A stretch of 64,000 bases of DNA, from the NCBI RefSeq assembly GCF_003945595.2, contig NW_024104376.1, positions 3,286,001 through 3,350,000 of the forward strand. The letters are read 5' to 3'. Of this stretch, positions 1-12,500 are shown piece by piece (the first letter of the stretch is position 1; each line of letters begins with the position of its first letter). The stretch comes from Pipra filicauda. Lineage: Eukaryota; Chordata; Aves; Passeriformes; Pipridae. A program made the translations under genes and the position numbers. The notes beneath the pieces are model-generated. The model did not search any database, had not been told where the DNA came from, and saw only the letters and a program-made list of their open reading frames with translations.

Positions 1-1131
1 CACAGTCCTCTCATCTGGAAGCTAAGGATTTATAGTGCACAAGATGTCATGAAAGACTCCTGGACTGTCAATCTCAGTTTGGACATAAGGAAAACCTTTA
101 CTAGGAGAGTAACAATGGAGCAGGTACCCAGAGACGCAGCGAAGTCACCATCCTTGCGGATTTTGACAACTTGCCTAGACAAAGCCACAGATGACAGCAG
201 GTGTTGGCAATAGTCCTGTATGAGAGGGAGGCTGGTCCCAATTAGCTCCAATCAGTTTCTCTATGGTTCTGTAAAACCTACCCTAATTTCCCATTCATTT
301 CATTCTGCAATAATTACTAATAAAGAAAACCCACTGATTGGTGAGTTTACTTTGCTATTTATAGAAAATATAATTACCATATTTGTTTAGCTTTCTAAAA
401 TGATCATTTAAGCCACTTACTTGGCTGTTCTGCATACTTCCAGTTCAACTGATCAGTGTATATGGCTATATTTAGCAAAGACTCTGGCTGTATTACAGTC
501 TCATCCACTTGACGCGGTCGTGTTTCACATGAGGCAGTCCATCTTGGTCCTGATGACTCATTGTCATTGAAGATATTTCTGTTCAAATTACTTGTGTCAT
601 TTGACATGGTTACTGTGTGAGCCTTTATCTCTTCTCATAAACCATCATGCACAGCTCTTGTTTTCGTATGTATTACAAGTTATACACAGTGTCCCTCTTT
701 GAACAGAAATCTCATTAGCAGGGAGCAAAACAGGCTACACAAACATAAAGGGGGAGAAGAAACAGAAAGACAAAGAAACAAATCCACACATATGGATCAC
801 AGTCTGCTGTGATTTCTTGATATTTGCTAATTCCCAACAGAATGCTCCCTCTCCACAAGACCACGTAACCACTGCTATACTTCTCCCCTGTGCTGACTTT
901 CCATCAGTATAGGATGAGGTTTTCTGTAGAGTCTGTTACAAGCATAAAACAGTTGGGATTCTCTGGGATGCAAAGAGTAAAACTCATTATAAAATGGGAG
1001 GCATTGACTTGAGTGCTGAAGCACTTATTAATGACCTGATTCAGATCTAAAGAATCTCTCCAACAAAGGAGGCTCTTCTGCCAGTGAAACACAATTTGAG
1101 ACTCATAGCTTGTATACACAGGGAAAATTAC
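1..1131. other. Single-copy AT-rich DNA, no gene seen
   Basis: Open frames here are short (under 80 codons), carry no recognisable domain and have no convincing splice-site context. I see no simple repeat or transposon signature. Best read as intergenic or intronic unique sequence. Confidence 0.6.
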
Positions 1132-1360
1132 CAGCATAATTATGCCAGTATAATTATACTAGTTTAGCTGCACCAATAAAATTCTCCCTCTATGGACACT
1201 GCTGTCCCAATGTAAAAATACTTCAATTCTGTGAAGCTCATCCAGACATAATTTAAATCAGGACATTTATCCTAAGATAAGAAGAGAATGGGAAGTTTAA
1301 CTGGCAGTATATGCTGGGACAGCTATACCAGTGTAGTTAGCCATTTCCATATAGGCAGCT
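1132..1360. repeat. Possible old interspersed repeat remnant
   Basis: The stretch carries phrases such as 'ctataccagtgtagtta' and 'gccagtataattatacta'. They resemble a widespread, very old repeat of turtle, crocodile and bird genomes that is rich in 'tatacc(a/g)gtatagtta' motifs. The match is by eye only and the family name is not known to me. The copy is too degraded for exact ends. Confidence 0.3.
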
Positions 1361-4300
1361 TTCAGTTGTTCACAGGAGTGTGAGATTTTGTCTTGATGAA
1401 AGCTTCGAGTTTAAGTGTTTTCACATTGCTTCATCTACTGAAGTCAGAATAAATAATTATAAAAGAGAATCAGCTCAGTAATAGGATCTGATAAGCATAT
1501 ATCTCTGCTCAGCAAATTGCTGTGCTTGGCTCATTAAGATTAACCACCCTGCAGACAAAGAAGTCAAGTCACAGCTTCTAAGGATGCAGTGCCAGATGGA
1601 AGTTACTATTCAAAAAATGTCTCAGGAGATGTTTTGGCATCTGTTACTGAAGAATGTTATTGGTAAAACCTTAAGAACCAGCCCTAAAAAGGGGCAGACA
1701 GATGCTGGTGAAGCTTTTGTGAGGGTCTCACAAAAAAATTCTAGAAGTTCATGTTTTTTAGCTGAGCTGTTACATCTCAAATGCATGGATTATACAGACC
1801 CATAGCCTGATGAAAATCTCTTTACCTGGATCTTCATGAGAAAAGCCTTTAAAGTGTTGCCATTAAAGCTTTGTTGGCTCAACTCTTCCCTGTGGTTAGT
1901 CAGAGAGACTCACAGCTCTTTAAGATCAATCATGTTAGGAATTTTATTAGTAACTGGGAATCACTCCTGCATTGTATAAAAGAAATAAGCAGGAATGATA
2001 CTATAACTCCAGGCCTTCCTCTGCTGCTTTTACAGAAACCATACCAATACAAGGCTGAAGGTCTCAGAACATCCACAATCCCCTGATTTCTGCACTACCC
2101 TAAGTGGAACAATTTCAGGCAGGAACTTGTGAGAAATTTCAACTGCATTTTCCTGCTGTGGGTGCACCTGTGCAGGCACCACAGTGTAGACTGGAGTCTA
2201 ATCTCAAGTTCTGTCTCCTCAGGTTAGCACACATTCAGGTATGGACTTTAGCCAAGGTCTAGAGTGCAGTAGAGCAGGAGCCAAGAGGAAGAGCCCGGCG
2301 GGACTGAGCAGAGTGGGCAGCAGTGCATCAGGAGACACCTTCTCAGATCTTCTCAAGTGCCCCAGCGAGGACATTGAGCCTGGGCTGCAGCCCATGGGAT
2401 CGAGCATGCTTAAACCCACTCTTAGATTAAAACTTTGTGTAAGACACAGCCTGTGAGAAATGAAAGAATGAAAATCAAGGTGCTGAATGTGCTACTAAAA
2501 ATAATCTCCAACTTTTGTGAAGTGGTATGCTTGGTCTCCACGCAAGAGGTTTGATGGACCTTGCTCAAAGGCCCGGTTGACTAAGAAGGAAACACTCTGA
2601 TTTATTGGTCTGAATTTAAAAAATATCACCCTTTATTTGGCGTTAACAATGTCTGGCCTGACCCACAGAAGTGACCATCTGCTTCTCAGAAGATGCCCAC
2701 GAATGTCAAGGACATGTTAAATTCCCCACCAGATGAGGTGTCCCTACTGCCTTACATAATTCATGATCCAAAACTCACGTGTTCAGGATTGCTCAGCCAC
2801 TAGATGTCCCTGCATACTGCTGGGCAAAGCAGAGAAGGTGAGCTTCAGGCCAAATCCAAAGAAAAAGCTGGAGAGCCAGCAGCATGGAAACCTCCCTGTT
2901 TGTGTGCCAGCTCTCTGCCTAGGTAGCAATGGAATGATTTTCACTTGCTGACAGACTGCGTAGTTGTGAGCATACCCCAAGGAACGTGCTCCTTGCATGT
3001 CCTGACTTGAATTATTGAGCTGCAACTTGGGAATATCCACAGAAAAAGTGGGAAGAAAAATCCTTTCCTCTTAAATCTCTAGGAAGGCAGATCTGCACTC
3101 CGGTGTCTCCAAAAGTAGCTTTTCTAAACTAACCAGCTTGATCATCCTAGCAGACTGACCCAGAGTGGAAGGAAATTCTACAGCAAAATCTCTTATCTAC
3201 TCTTCCCTTTGGATAGGGCATAAAAGGACAGCAAGTGTTCCCTCAGATCCTTTCCCTGTGTTAGTTCTGCCACGTGAACTCACATGCACTGTTATTTTCT
3301 AACAATATTCTAATGTTCAGGACGTGTATTTATCTCATCAGCACTTTGGGACACGTAAGGTCAAGAGCCGTCAAAATAGGTTGTGCAAATCTGATGGGGT
3401 CTGCAACAAATGCCAGGCTCAGACCCAACTGAAGAGGTAGAAATCAATAGATAAGGAATGTGTTTGAGTGGCTTCAGGAATCTTTTATCTTTTGCCTGAC
3501 AAACAACCTCTTTGGCTTGTGTGTAGAGGACCTGTACCATCACATGGGTGCTGGGGACCTTGCATACAAACACACAAACTGAGAGGGAAAAAAAACAAGA
3601 CCTCTTTCTCTTTCTTTCCTCTGAAACACAAACACTGTACTACAGATCCAACTCCACAAGTTGCTGACATGAGAGCTGGGCTGTCAAGCTGCACTAGTGT
3701 GGAGACTGAATAGCTACAGCACCCAGACACAACCATGGATGTCAGCTTGGAAATGCTCTTTCAAATAACTTAATTTTTAGAAGACAAGAGCAAGGCAGAT
3801 ATGCCAAACTGAGCAACCATGGAAGGAAAGCTACATAAATCACACTTTTGACAAGCTTACCCATGAGATCTCTACCTCATTCCCATTTTACTTTCCTAAC
3901 CCCAGCTTGCCTATAAGCAAGCAAGGCAGCTCCCAGTGGGTCTGATCTACAAACAACAACTCACTGCATCTGCAAACAGTTCTCTGGTGATGTTGGACCA
4001 CCACCATATTTCATAGAAAGCTTTACATCTTTATACAAAGAGCTGGTATATAAAGAGCTGATAACTTAAAGGAGACTTCCAATCCTATATCATATTACTC
4101 ATCACTGACTCAGCTTGATAATGTAAAGTCAATGAGAGAAGTTGCCAGCATTCCTTTGTGTTATAATCATTAAAGAGCAACCGCCAGCGTTCCCACACTT
4201 TCAACTTCTGCAAAATTATTGCTCTTTGCCCTTTACCACATCTGTGTTTGCATAACCAAGTGGTGTACAGCTTGTCAACACCTCTTTATGCTTTACCTTC

Positions 4301-4637
4301 CTCCCTGCAGGGTTTTGTTTATGTGTCATCAGAGCAAATCCACTTCTGAGGATTAGAACCTCCTTTTCCATGGTATACAAAAGGGATCAATAATTGCCAT
4401 ATTAATTCTCAAGCATGAGCTCTGAAGGAATGAAAAAGACTTGTACAATCAAATCCAATTTTAGGAGAAACAATTCGGCTAATTGCCTCACACCCTGCAC
4501 TGCGGGGGTTCCTTTCTGGTTTTGTTCAGTGTCAAGTAAAACCACCCAGTATGTGGGCAGGCGGGAAGACACCAGTGCTTAACCTGTGGCCAGGGTCACT
4601 GCAAGTCCAACACCAGTTCCCTCACCTCTAGCAGCAC
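1361..4637. other. Single-copy DNA, no gene seen
   Basis: Mostly AT-rich unique sequence. A GC-richer patch at about 2262-2410 is open on both strands (frames at 2241-2456 plus and 2219-2419 minus), which is what GC-rich non-coding DNA does by chance. I recognise no domain in either translation. Overlapping open frames on both strands at 3468-3736 are likewise unremarkable. Confidence 0.5.
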
Positions 4638-5300
4638 ATGTTGCAGTGCCCATGGGCTCATGTCACAGGATATAGAAATGTGCTGCCACTGCTTGCCAGA
4701 GAATTTGTGCCATGTCTGTCTTTGGTAGAATTTGGGTGCCTAGGGCCATTTTCAGTCACCTCCTTTGCACCCAAGTCCTTGTATTTTCCTTTCCCATTGG
4801 CATCTGTCAACAACTCCCTGGTCTGTGTCTTGCTTATATCCTCTGAGTCACTTCACTTCTCACCGAGTAGGTGCAGAGATTACAATGAATTTAGGACATC
4901 TATGAAAACAGCCTCTAGGTCCAAAATGATGGCCTCTTCCAGTGCTCAGGACTGTGTGATATTGGAGGGGGTGAAAAATATATTCTGCCTCTTGTGCTCA
5001 GAGTTGTGTTCAACCTTTTCTCCTGCGAGGAACAGCCAGGTTTGCTTTACTAAGCATCTAAATTGTTGCAGCTCAGAGGCAGACAATGAGGCTCTGACAT
5101 GTTACCTCAGAAAGGCTGGATTTATTAGATGTGCTCAGACTATGCCTAATACTAACAGCACCAAAACAACATTTACTCCTCTGACTCCTGCATACATCAG
5201 AACATTGAAGACCAGACTCTGGTGCCTGTCCAGACATATACCTTTGCCTACTGCTTCCCAGAACCTAGCCAGATGTCCACTCAATGTCTTTCAGAAGTGA
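4638..5300 (+). other. 220-codon open frame, probably not a gene
   Basis: This is the longest open frame in the window that is neither CR1 nor simple repeat. The translation is rich in Ser, Leu, Cys and Thr and shows no recognisable domain, transmembrane pattern or low-complexity repeat. The local DNA is somewhat GC-richer than its flanks, which lengthens chance open frames. No upstream promoter, downstream polyadenylation signal or exon boundary stands out. It could be an avian lineage-specific ORF, part of an lncRNA exon, or chance; chance is the likeliest. Confidence 0.1.
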
Positions 5301-5303
5301 ATC

Positions 5304-7690
5304 ACACCTATAAATGTTCCACAAACTCCCTATATTGGCCATGAAGAGCAATGTGCTCCTTTGTTGAGCACTTAAATTGTCCATTATCCATTTGGGGAAT
5401 GGTTGTTCCCAGATTAGGTGTCATGAGTCACCCTGATGGATCAGGTAACTGCTATCATTATTATACTTATATTTGAAATCCATGGTAAAGAGGTTTGAAC
5501 ATGGATTTTCTCCCTTATTCAGATTGTAGCAGCTTGTTCAAGCACTGAAAATTCTGCATTCAATTCTGCATTCAAGCAAGTACATGAAAGTTGGGATGGT
5601 TTCCTTGAACCTTAGACTCTGAAATACCTTTCGTGGAAAACTTTCCTCGACAGCTAAACTAAGCTGCTGCTCAGCAGCACTACCCACTTCAACAGCAGGC
5701 AGACATTTTCTGGTCTTGATTTCTAAATGCTATTCCACCTCCTCTCTAAATTTCCTTTTTTGATGTTACATAGATTATTTGCATAAAATTGAGGAACTAA
5801 GCCAAATACTTTTCTCACCACTTCAAAGCTACTGACCTCCAAGAAGCTGGACTGGTGTAAATGAGGGAAGAATCTGACACAACAGGGTAGTTCAGTGTAA
5901 CTATATCTCCACTGTCCAATACCACCAGAAACCTGCTGTTGTGTCTGGCCAAGCCCAAGGTAAGCTTGGACTCAGCACCATGCTAACACTGTCAGACATC
6001 TGGATCACAGTTGATTCACACCCTGCTGGCTAGAAACATAGCCAGGACTTGCTTTCATCTGTCTACAACAGACTTCAGTAGATATTTCCTAAAAATGGAG
6101 TTTAGACAAGATTTTAATACAAAAAAAGTCGCACTACATTTCTTACACTTTTGCATCCAAGCTGTGGGGAATCCTACTTACTGTTTGATCTATGATATTA
6201 CCAAAGGTTGTAATTAAGCTGGAAGGTAAAGTAAATGCAGAAAATGTGTGATTTACAGAACAAAACTGCCCCTTTTAGGTGGTGTACATCAGAACCCCTC
6301 TGTGCCATAATCAGGAGAATAAGCAAGTAGCTGGTGCAGTTGTGTTTCTCCACATTCTGTAAAACAGGTCATCCTGGTTGATGTCTCAAAGTTGTCACAA
6401 GCAACATCTTGAGTTTTTTAAACAGGAGAGGCTAGGTGGACTCTCTCTCACTTTAGTAAATGCCCAGATCAGTCTACTGTAGGTAACCTGGGACATATGG
6501 GCTGAATCTGAAATGCTGAGTACTTCAGGTGTATTTCCTCAAAGAAAGTAAATTGAACACTAAATTCCTTTAGCCATGCAACAATGACAGGATTTCACAT
6601 GACTACCAGTTGGGTTTACAGCATTCCTTGGGCTGCATTACTCTGTGCCCCCAACAATCAGATGTTAATTCTGATCTACAAGCATAGTCAGATTGATCTT
6701 AATTAATCTGATTCATACTATATTAATGCTCAATTCATCAATGTGTTTCAATATGCATAATCATACTAATAATAGATCTGGACTTAGATTTTAAATAGAT
6801 CTGACTTTATGATACAGACTGCATGGCAGAAGACCAAATGTGAATACTGGACCCAATAAGCCAGCCTTGAGAAAAATTAAAAAACATATTTTGAAATCAC
6901 ATGTTCAGGAATAGTAGGATTGAGGATAAGGATATTACTGATTCACATTCTGATGCAGCATCTGCATTTATTTTAAATGGAATTGAGATAAGGCAACTTC
7001 TGTGAATGAGAAAATGGATCAAGCTGACAAGGTTTGGTTCTATGTAATATTTTTTAAGTTACAATACACATTGTTGATTCCAAAATCTTCTTGTGGACTG
7101 AGAGCCTGGAAATCCCATATTGTGTCCAATATGGTTCCACTGCCCACTTGCATCTGAGATTGCTTGGATTGATCTCTGAAGCTTTGTGTCAGAGACATTT
7201 TTGGCCAATAGTTATTCACCACAGCTCCAGATCAGATAAGGGTCTAGCTCTTGACATCACTGTATATATGTGCTTGAATGCGTTTGAAATTTCATAAATA
7301 AACTTTAGCTAGGACAAACATATATTCTTTGACAGTTAATAGATGTTAAATTGCTGTAACCTGCTGTTTTGATGTTAGTTTGATGGGTTTTTCCAACAAA
7401 TAGATTAACCTATTAATTAACTGCAAATACTTTTTTTTACTTTTCCATAGCTTCTTTGTATTCTACCAGGCTATCTATATCCTGTTATTTCAGGATGTGG
7501 TCTTGATGTACCATAGCATAATATAATTCATAGTGACACTATCAGATGTACTACAGCAAAATATTAATTTGGGGAAAGGAGAGCTCACACTATGATGACA
7601 GTAATTATTTCAGATAGCAAACTGCTGCAGGTAAAGTCTGATATACTTCCATCAACCATGAGCAGGGATACCCTACCCTTCTTGAGGGAA
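5304..7690. other. Single-copy DNA with minor old-repeat traces
   Basis: No gene seen. A perfect 12-bp tandem duplication of 'attctgcattca' lies at 5551-5574. At about 5835-5900 the phrase 'ctggtgtaaatgag' followed by 'agaatctgac' recalls a common old sauropsid repeat, at low confidence. About 6660-6800 is very AT-rich with repeated 'gatct' and 'taat' words. Confidence 0.45.
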
Positions 7691-7692
7691 GA

Positions 7693-7880
7693 CATGCAGT
7701 CTAGTGGCTGGAGAAGTGGACTAACTTTGGTTTTCAGCTCTCTACTTACAGTGACCTTGTGCAACATTTTTGCATTCACTCTGACAATTGTGAAAAACGG
7801 ACAGAGAATTATTAAGCCATCCTCTCAGGGAGCATTAGTAGTCTTGACTCATTAATATCAATATTGCCTATAAGGTTTTG
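7693..7880 (+). mobile_element. MIR/CORE-SINE-like remnant
   Basis: The order of segments follows a MIR element on the plus strand. A 'tagtggctggagaagtgga' head comes first, then 'cagctctctacttacagtga' with 'ccttgtgcaa'. These correspond to the MIR core around 'gctctgccacttactagctgtgtgacc..gggcaa'. Next comes a degenerate 'tcagtttcc..ctgtaaaa' equivalent ('ctctgacaattgtgaaaa'), then 'attattaagccatcctctca'. It is heavily diverged and ancient. The open frames over it (7585-7855, both strands) are not genes. Confidence 0.6.
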
Positions 7881-8414
7881 GAATATCACAAGCTATTTAA
7901 GGAACATGTGAACATAACAACAATAGGGATGTGAGGGAACAGAAGGGGTAGCATTGCTCCACAAAGAAGGATGAGCTAGAAGCTGACCTTGGCACAGGTT
8001 GTGCTCTCATCCACAGCTCTTGTTGCTCATAATGATAAACTGTCCTGAAGTCTCAGAGTTAGGTATGTTCTTTGTCAAGCTGAAATTCTACCTGTTGTCA
8101 GCTGAAGGCTATTTGTTCTCTGGACAAAAACTGCCTTTACTTGAAATGTCTCTTTTTGAGATCTCTGTTGTTCCCACCACTGACTTGCTTTGTGTTTTGT
8201 TGTGTTTTGAGTGGTTTTGTTTGTTTGTTTTAATTGAGACCAATGGCATCAGTTCTTTCTTATTCCTACTCAAAATACCTTATCTGCTGTATGGCATTTG
8301 CTCGTTTTACAGCCACATCACAAGTTACACCTACTTAGCCTGTGATTGACTAGTACACACTATTCAGTTCTCTGTCCTTTTCAGTAGATGCAAACACAGT
8401 TTATAATGGAAATT
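7881..8414. other. Single-copy DNA, no gene seen
   Basis: A 116-codon open frame at 7999-8349 is Phe/Leu-rich because the DNA is T-rich ('tttgtttgtttgttttaatt' at about 8216). It shows no recognisable domain and I regard it as chance. Confidence 0.5.
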
Positions 8415-8660
8415 GTTCTGATTATTCACTAAGTACATGACCTTGCACCTCATATAGTTACACACATCCATTTCTATTAGCTCACTCATCAAAATTCTTC
8501 ATTGCCTTCCACGTTCTGATCCTCTGCTGTATTGATGATGCCTCTCAGCTTTGTGTCAACAGCTAATTTAATTTACATGTTCTTCCTGTTTATGTAAAAG
8601 TCATTAATGAAAAATTTGGCAACGTGTGTCAAGAGCAATCCTTGATGTTTTGTATTAGTA
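8415..8660 (-). mobile_element. Ancient CR1/L3-like LINE remnant (reverse-transcriptase region)
   Basis: Read on the minus strand this is a very old LINE copy. On the plus strand, 'gaccttgcacctcatatag' and 'ctctcagctttgtgtcaaca' followed by 'gctaatttaattta', then 'aagtcattaatgaaaa' and 'gcaatccttgatg', run in the same order as reverse-complement CR1-type ORF2. That is the stretch around the RT catalytic box and the segment upstream of it. Indels destroy the frame. Ends are approximate. Confidence 0.6.
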
Positions 8661-8684
8661 CCCTCTTCTCACAGGGTCAGTTGA

Positions 8685-8830
8685 TAAATTCACGGAGGAA
8701 TTGAGGTTAGAAGACACTTCTAGAGGTCCATTAGTCCCTTGTTCAAAGCAGCACTGATATTACAGTTGAATCAATTTGCTCAGCCCATTAAATCCCTTTT
8801 CAAGATGTCCATAGTTGTTTCATCTTTGCC
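8685..8830 (-). mobile_element. Old CR1-type 3' end fragment
   Basis: 'gacacttctagaggtccatt' followed by 'agtccc', 'gttcaaagcagcactgat' and 'caatttgctcagccc' matches, in order, the reverse complement of a CR1-like 3' end ('gacctctagaggtcatctagtcc..gctcaaagcagg..ggttgctcagg'). The copy is degenerate and lacks the terminal octamer repeat. It may belong to the same insertion as the RT remnant just before it. Confidence 0.6.
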
Positions 8831-9083
8831 TAATTTCTTGTGAATCCTGAAACTTTTGAAGTTCCTTTTTTTTTCCCTCTCTTTTCTATATTAAAACCAG
8901 TCCTCGTTTGGCAATATATTTAGATGTTTACTGAAATACAACAATCATAGCTCTGTGCTGCTTCATTTCTCTGGAGGCGAAGTATTTTTATTTACTTCCA
9001 TTTCTGCTACTAATTCTGACTACCTAAAGTGTGGCAGCTCTGACCGGCCAGGGATATGGAAGTTTCTTTCATATTCCCATTTT

Positions 9084-9109
9084 CTCTATGAGAATTCTCT
9101 ATGAGAATT
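9084..9109. repeat. 13-bp perfect tandem duplication
   Basis: Two back-to-back copies of 'ctctatgagaatt'. A small replication-slippage duplication with no evidence of function. Confidence 0.9.
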
Positions 9110-9477
9110 CATTATATGGTAAGGATGAACCTTTCAGATCTCAGACTCCTCTAATTTATTCCCTCAATCAAATCATATGACATAGAATTTAATTTGTATT
9201 TCTATCTTAATTATTATTCTTTCTCCTTCCTACAAATGCTACAGTCATGCAATCTGTCCTTAAATGAAATTTCCTGTTGTCACATAGGAGACCAGGTTTC
9301 CCATTCTCGAGATTCTTTCTAAGTCAGCTGGAACTTACTAGGAACTTAACACCCACCTACAACAGTCTTATCCAAATACATCATTTCTCAAACTTCCCTG
9401 AAACTTGATGTTTTGACAGATTATCAGGTACCTATTTCAACAATACAGGATCATTTGGGTGAATATATCCCCACACT

Positions 9478-9515
9478 GGGGAAAAAAAAAAAAAAGGAAA
9501 AGGAAAAAAAAAAAA
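9478..9515. repeat. A-rich low-complexity tract
   Basis: A14, then G2A4G2, then A12, on the plus strand. It might be a degraded poly(A) tail, but no retrogene or LINE body precedes it. Confidence 0.85.
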
Positions 9516-12500
9516 CCTTTATGGTCATTATCCAATAGAGTCAACGGATAATGAGGCTTCTAGTTTGGACTGTACTTCCTGCTGACCACTGAAACATTTG
9601 CCAGTGCATCAGGCCAGTTCTTCCACTAGTGTGAACCACCACAGTTTATGCCTATCAGCAACCAAACAAAGGTGCCACTAAATATGGGCAAAACTATAAT
9701 TGCTGTGCATGGTTAGTAAGGGTTCAGACAGCTTAAAAGAACAGCAGTGAGACCAGAAGGCTTTTATCTTTATGTCACTGATGCAACTAAATGTAGAATA
9801 GATCAGTGATGATCAAAGTCTTCTGAAAGTGCCTCATAACAAACTGGTGGTGCAAGCTGCACTGTTTTGCTCAAAGATACAAAGGCAAAGCTACAGTGGC
9901 AGAACCTGGTCAGATTTAATCCTACTTAGTGACATCAGGAGTAGGGTTTTATAAGATAAAGATCATAAACTACATGCAAAGTAGGAATAATAATGTATAT
10001 TAAATGGAATGAGAACACGGCTTTCTCCTCTTAGATGTGTATCCCAAATTTTTAAGAAATGTGGATTTGAACTTGACATCAAATGCAGATTTTACAGATC
10101 ATTCATGAACATCACATTTGGTAATATAATCCCTATTGATGCTAACGTTCTGCTTTTGGGGGTCTGATGCCAGCCTTTTAGATTTCCATTTTTCTGGCAG
10201 CTGCACAGTGAATCACAATCCCTTGGAGCCACTAGAGCCAGCAGAGGTAGTTGATGCCCAAATCCCACTGCAGTATAAATTTAGAAGGAGCTGAGAACTG
10301 AGAGAAACAGGAATTTTGACTCTGCCATAGGGCTGGGGCAGAGCAGAAATATCTCCCAGCACAATGGTAGGAGGTAAGCTCGTTCCTACTTGCTAAATCA
10401 TGCTTTCTTAATGCCAAAAGCAGGGAGGCAGACAAAGTGCTATAGGAATAGAAATTAATGGAAAAAACAACTACAAAAGTGATAAAAGTTACCGGCAGCC
10501 GTTTGCAATCACAGACATGGAAGCAGCGGACTGTTGGTTCAGACACTATTTTTGACTAAATATGAAGCACCCTGGAAATAGAATTAACTTACTGCTTTCT
10601 GCAGGTACAGCTAGTACACAGCTAGAGACACCCATGCACAAGCAGACACAAAATGGGATCCGTGAATCCATCTAGCCACCAGGCAAGAGTGAAAGATCAT
10701 TTGAACACGGGGACGTGGGGTAAGCAAACAGGTACAACGTCAAACTCTGTCAAACATTTCTTCAACGGACATTTTGTTCTAAATCAAACTGCCAACTAAT
10801 AAGGTAAACACAATATAGTTCAGTTAGGAAGTAGGTTAAAGCAGCTGTTCGTTTACTTTCTCTGTGTCAGGAACAGGAACTCAGCGAGTTCCTTGAACTC
10901 GGCATTCTCTTTCAGCTTTATATACAAGCCTTCACAATCTCCTGCTACATTTATTTTTTTTTCCCTTCATACTGCAGGCAATAACTATGAAACTCTTTAA
11001 TTTTACAGTATGTTCTTTGTCCTGCAATTGTTCCTGTTTTGCAACCCCATAGATTATATGTACAGGCCTGTAGGAATAGTCAAACAGTTAATAAGGGTAG
11101 GGTTTGGCATGCTGCACTATGTAGAAATTCTACAATCAAGTCCTGACAGGAAAGCTCTGTATCTCCTGTGGTTCCCAGTCCTGACTAAAGTATGCAAAAT
11201 ATCACTACTGGGACTGATACCTATTTCCCAGAAAGCTGTAATACCAGTTTTTTCTTATCAATGCATCATTGAAAGGTATTTTGTTTATAGTTTACGCCAT
11301 TTATTTTCCCAGGCATATTAGGTTTTCAAAAGTGATCCATGGTTCATTGTGCCTGTCAAAGGTTCAGAGGTGCTATTTCAAATTTCATTACACCTTAATA
11401 CAGTATGTATATGAAAGAACAAAAGAGAGACTTGTACCAAATGACTGTATTAATCCCTGAGGTTTAATATCCATCTGCATGATTCCTTGGATCTTATGGT
11501 TCTGTCACAAGCCCCTCTACTTGAAGGTAGTGTACATCCTTCAAGCAGGCAGAAATGCATGGTGCAACAAGCACCACAGAGTGCCACAGGGGTACCACAG
11601 TCAGGATGAGCAGAGCAAGGGTTTGCTCTGCAGAGCAACTGCACAAACTCAGTTGCTGACCCTGCTAATGAGAGGAGAACAAGAGTGAAATCTACCAAGT
11701 TCTTATAGAGGTATATCAAGAGCAGCAGGAATACAGGGAGGGGAACACAGTAAACAAAAACCACTTTATTTGTATCTAATAAAGTAAACAGTCATCAATG
11801 TGAACACATAGACAGCCCAGATTTGGAAGGTAAGGAAGTAATATCTTTGCCTAATTCTTTTTAGGCAAGAAAGATATTTAAAACCCTTTATGTGGGCTTG
11901 AGCCTTGAACTTGGAAACTTGCTGAAGCAGAATCTGAAGACAAAATTCAAATGTGAATTTTCTTCTCTTTAAAAATTGACTTTTAAAGGTAGAACCTCAA
12001 AAGACTTGGAATTCTTACTCTTACCTCAGAAGACTTTAAAAAAATAGTTACTTACTTAAACCACTGGAATGCACAGGAGCAAGTTTTCTCATGAGGTTCA
12101 CCATCAGCTCAAAACCAGAAAGTAAGAAAACGCAGTCAAATATTGTAAATGTCTACAAGATAGAGATTTAAGTTTTAAAGAAATGTGAGAAATTTGTTGT
12201 TTGGCTATGCTGTTGCTCTTATTTCAGATGGGAACCCAGTTCCAAATTCAGTGAGGCCAGATCCCATGGTGTTATCTGTCAAGGTCCATCCAATCTGCTA
12301 ACCAGGGTGAAAGTGGCCTTTCAAAGGGGAAAAGTGCTTTCCTGTGATACAGTGGCCTCTAACCCTGACTAAGCTTAGAGAAACACTCTCACTGTTTTAC
12401 TCCACTAGCATTCAGCTAGCTTTGAAGCTCATTACTTTTCCTGGACAGTTGTCCATGTATATAGGACCATCCACCCTGAAAATGATATGCATCAAGGAAC

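Noticed and set aside
2219..2456. GC-rich patch with overlapping open frames, considered as an exon
   Set aside because: Both strands are equally open, there is no recognisable domain, and convincing flanking splice sites are absent.
9478..9515. A-rich run considered as the poly(A) tail of a processed pseudogene
   Set aside because: No coding-like or retroelement body is recognisable upstream.
11624..11637. Perfect 14-bp palindrome tgctctgcagagca considered as a regulatory site
   Set aside because: A palindrome of this length is plausible by chance in 64 kb and matches no known site. The context is unremarkable.
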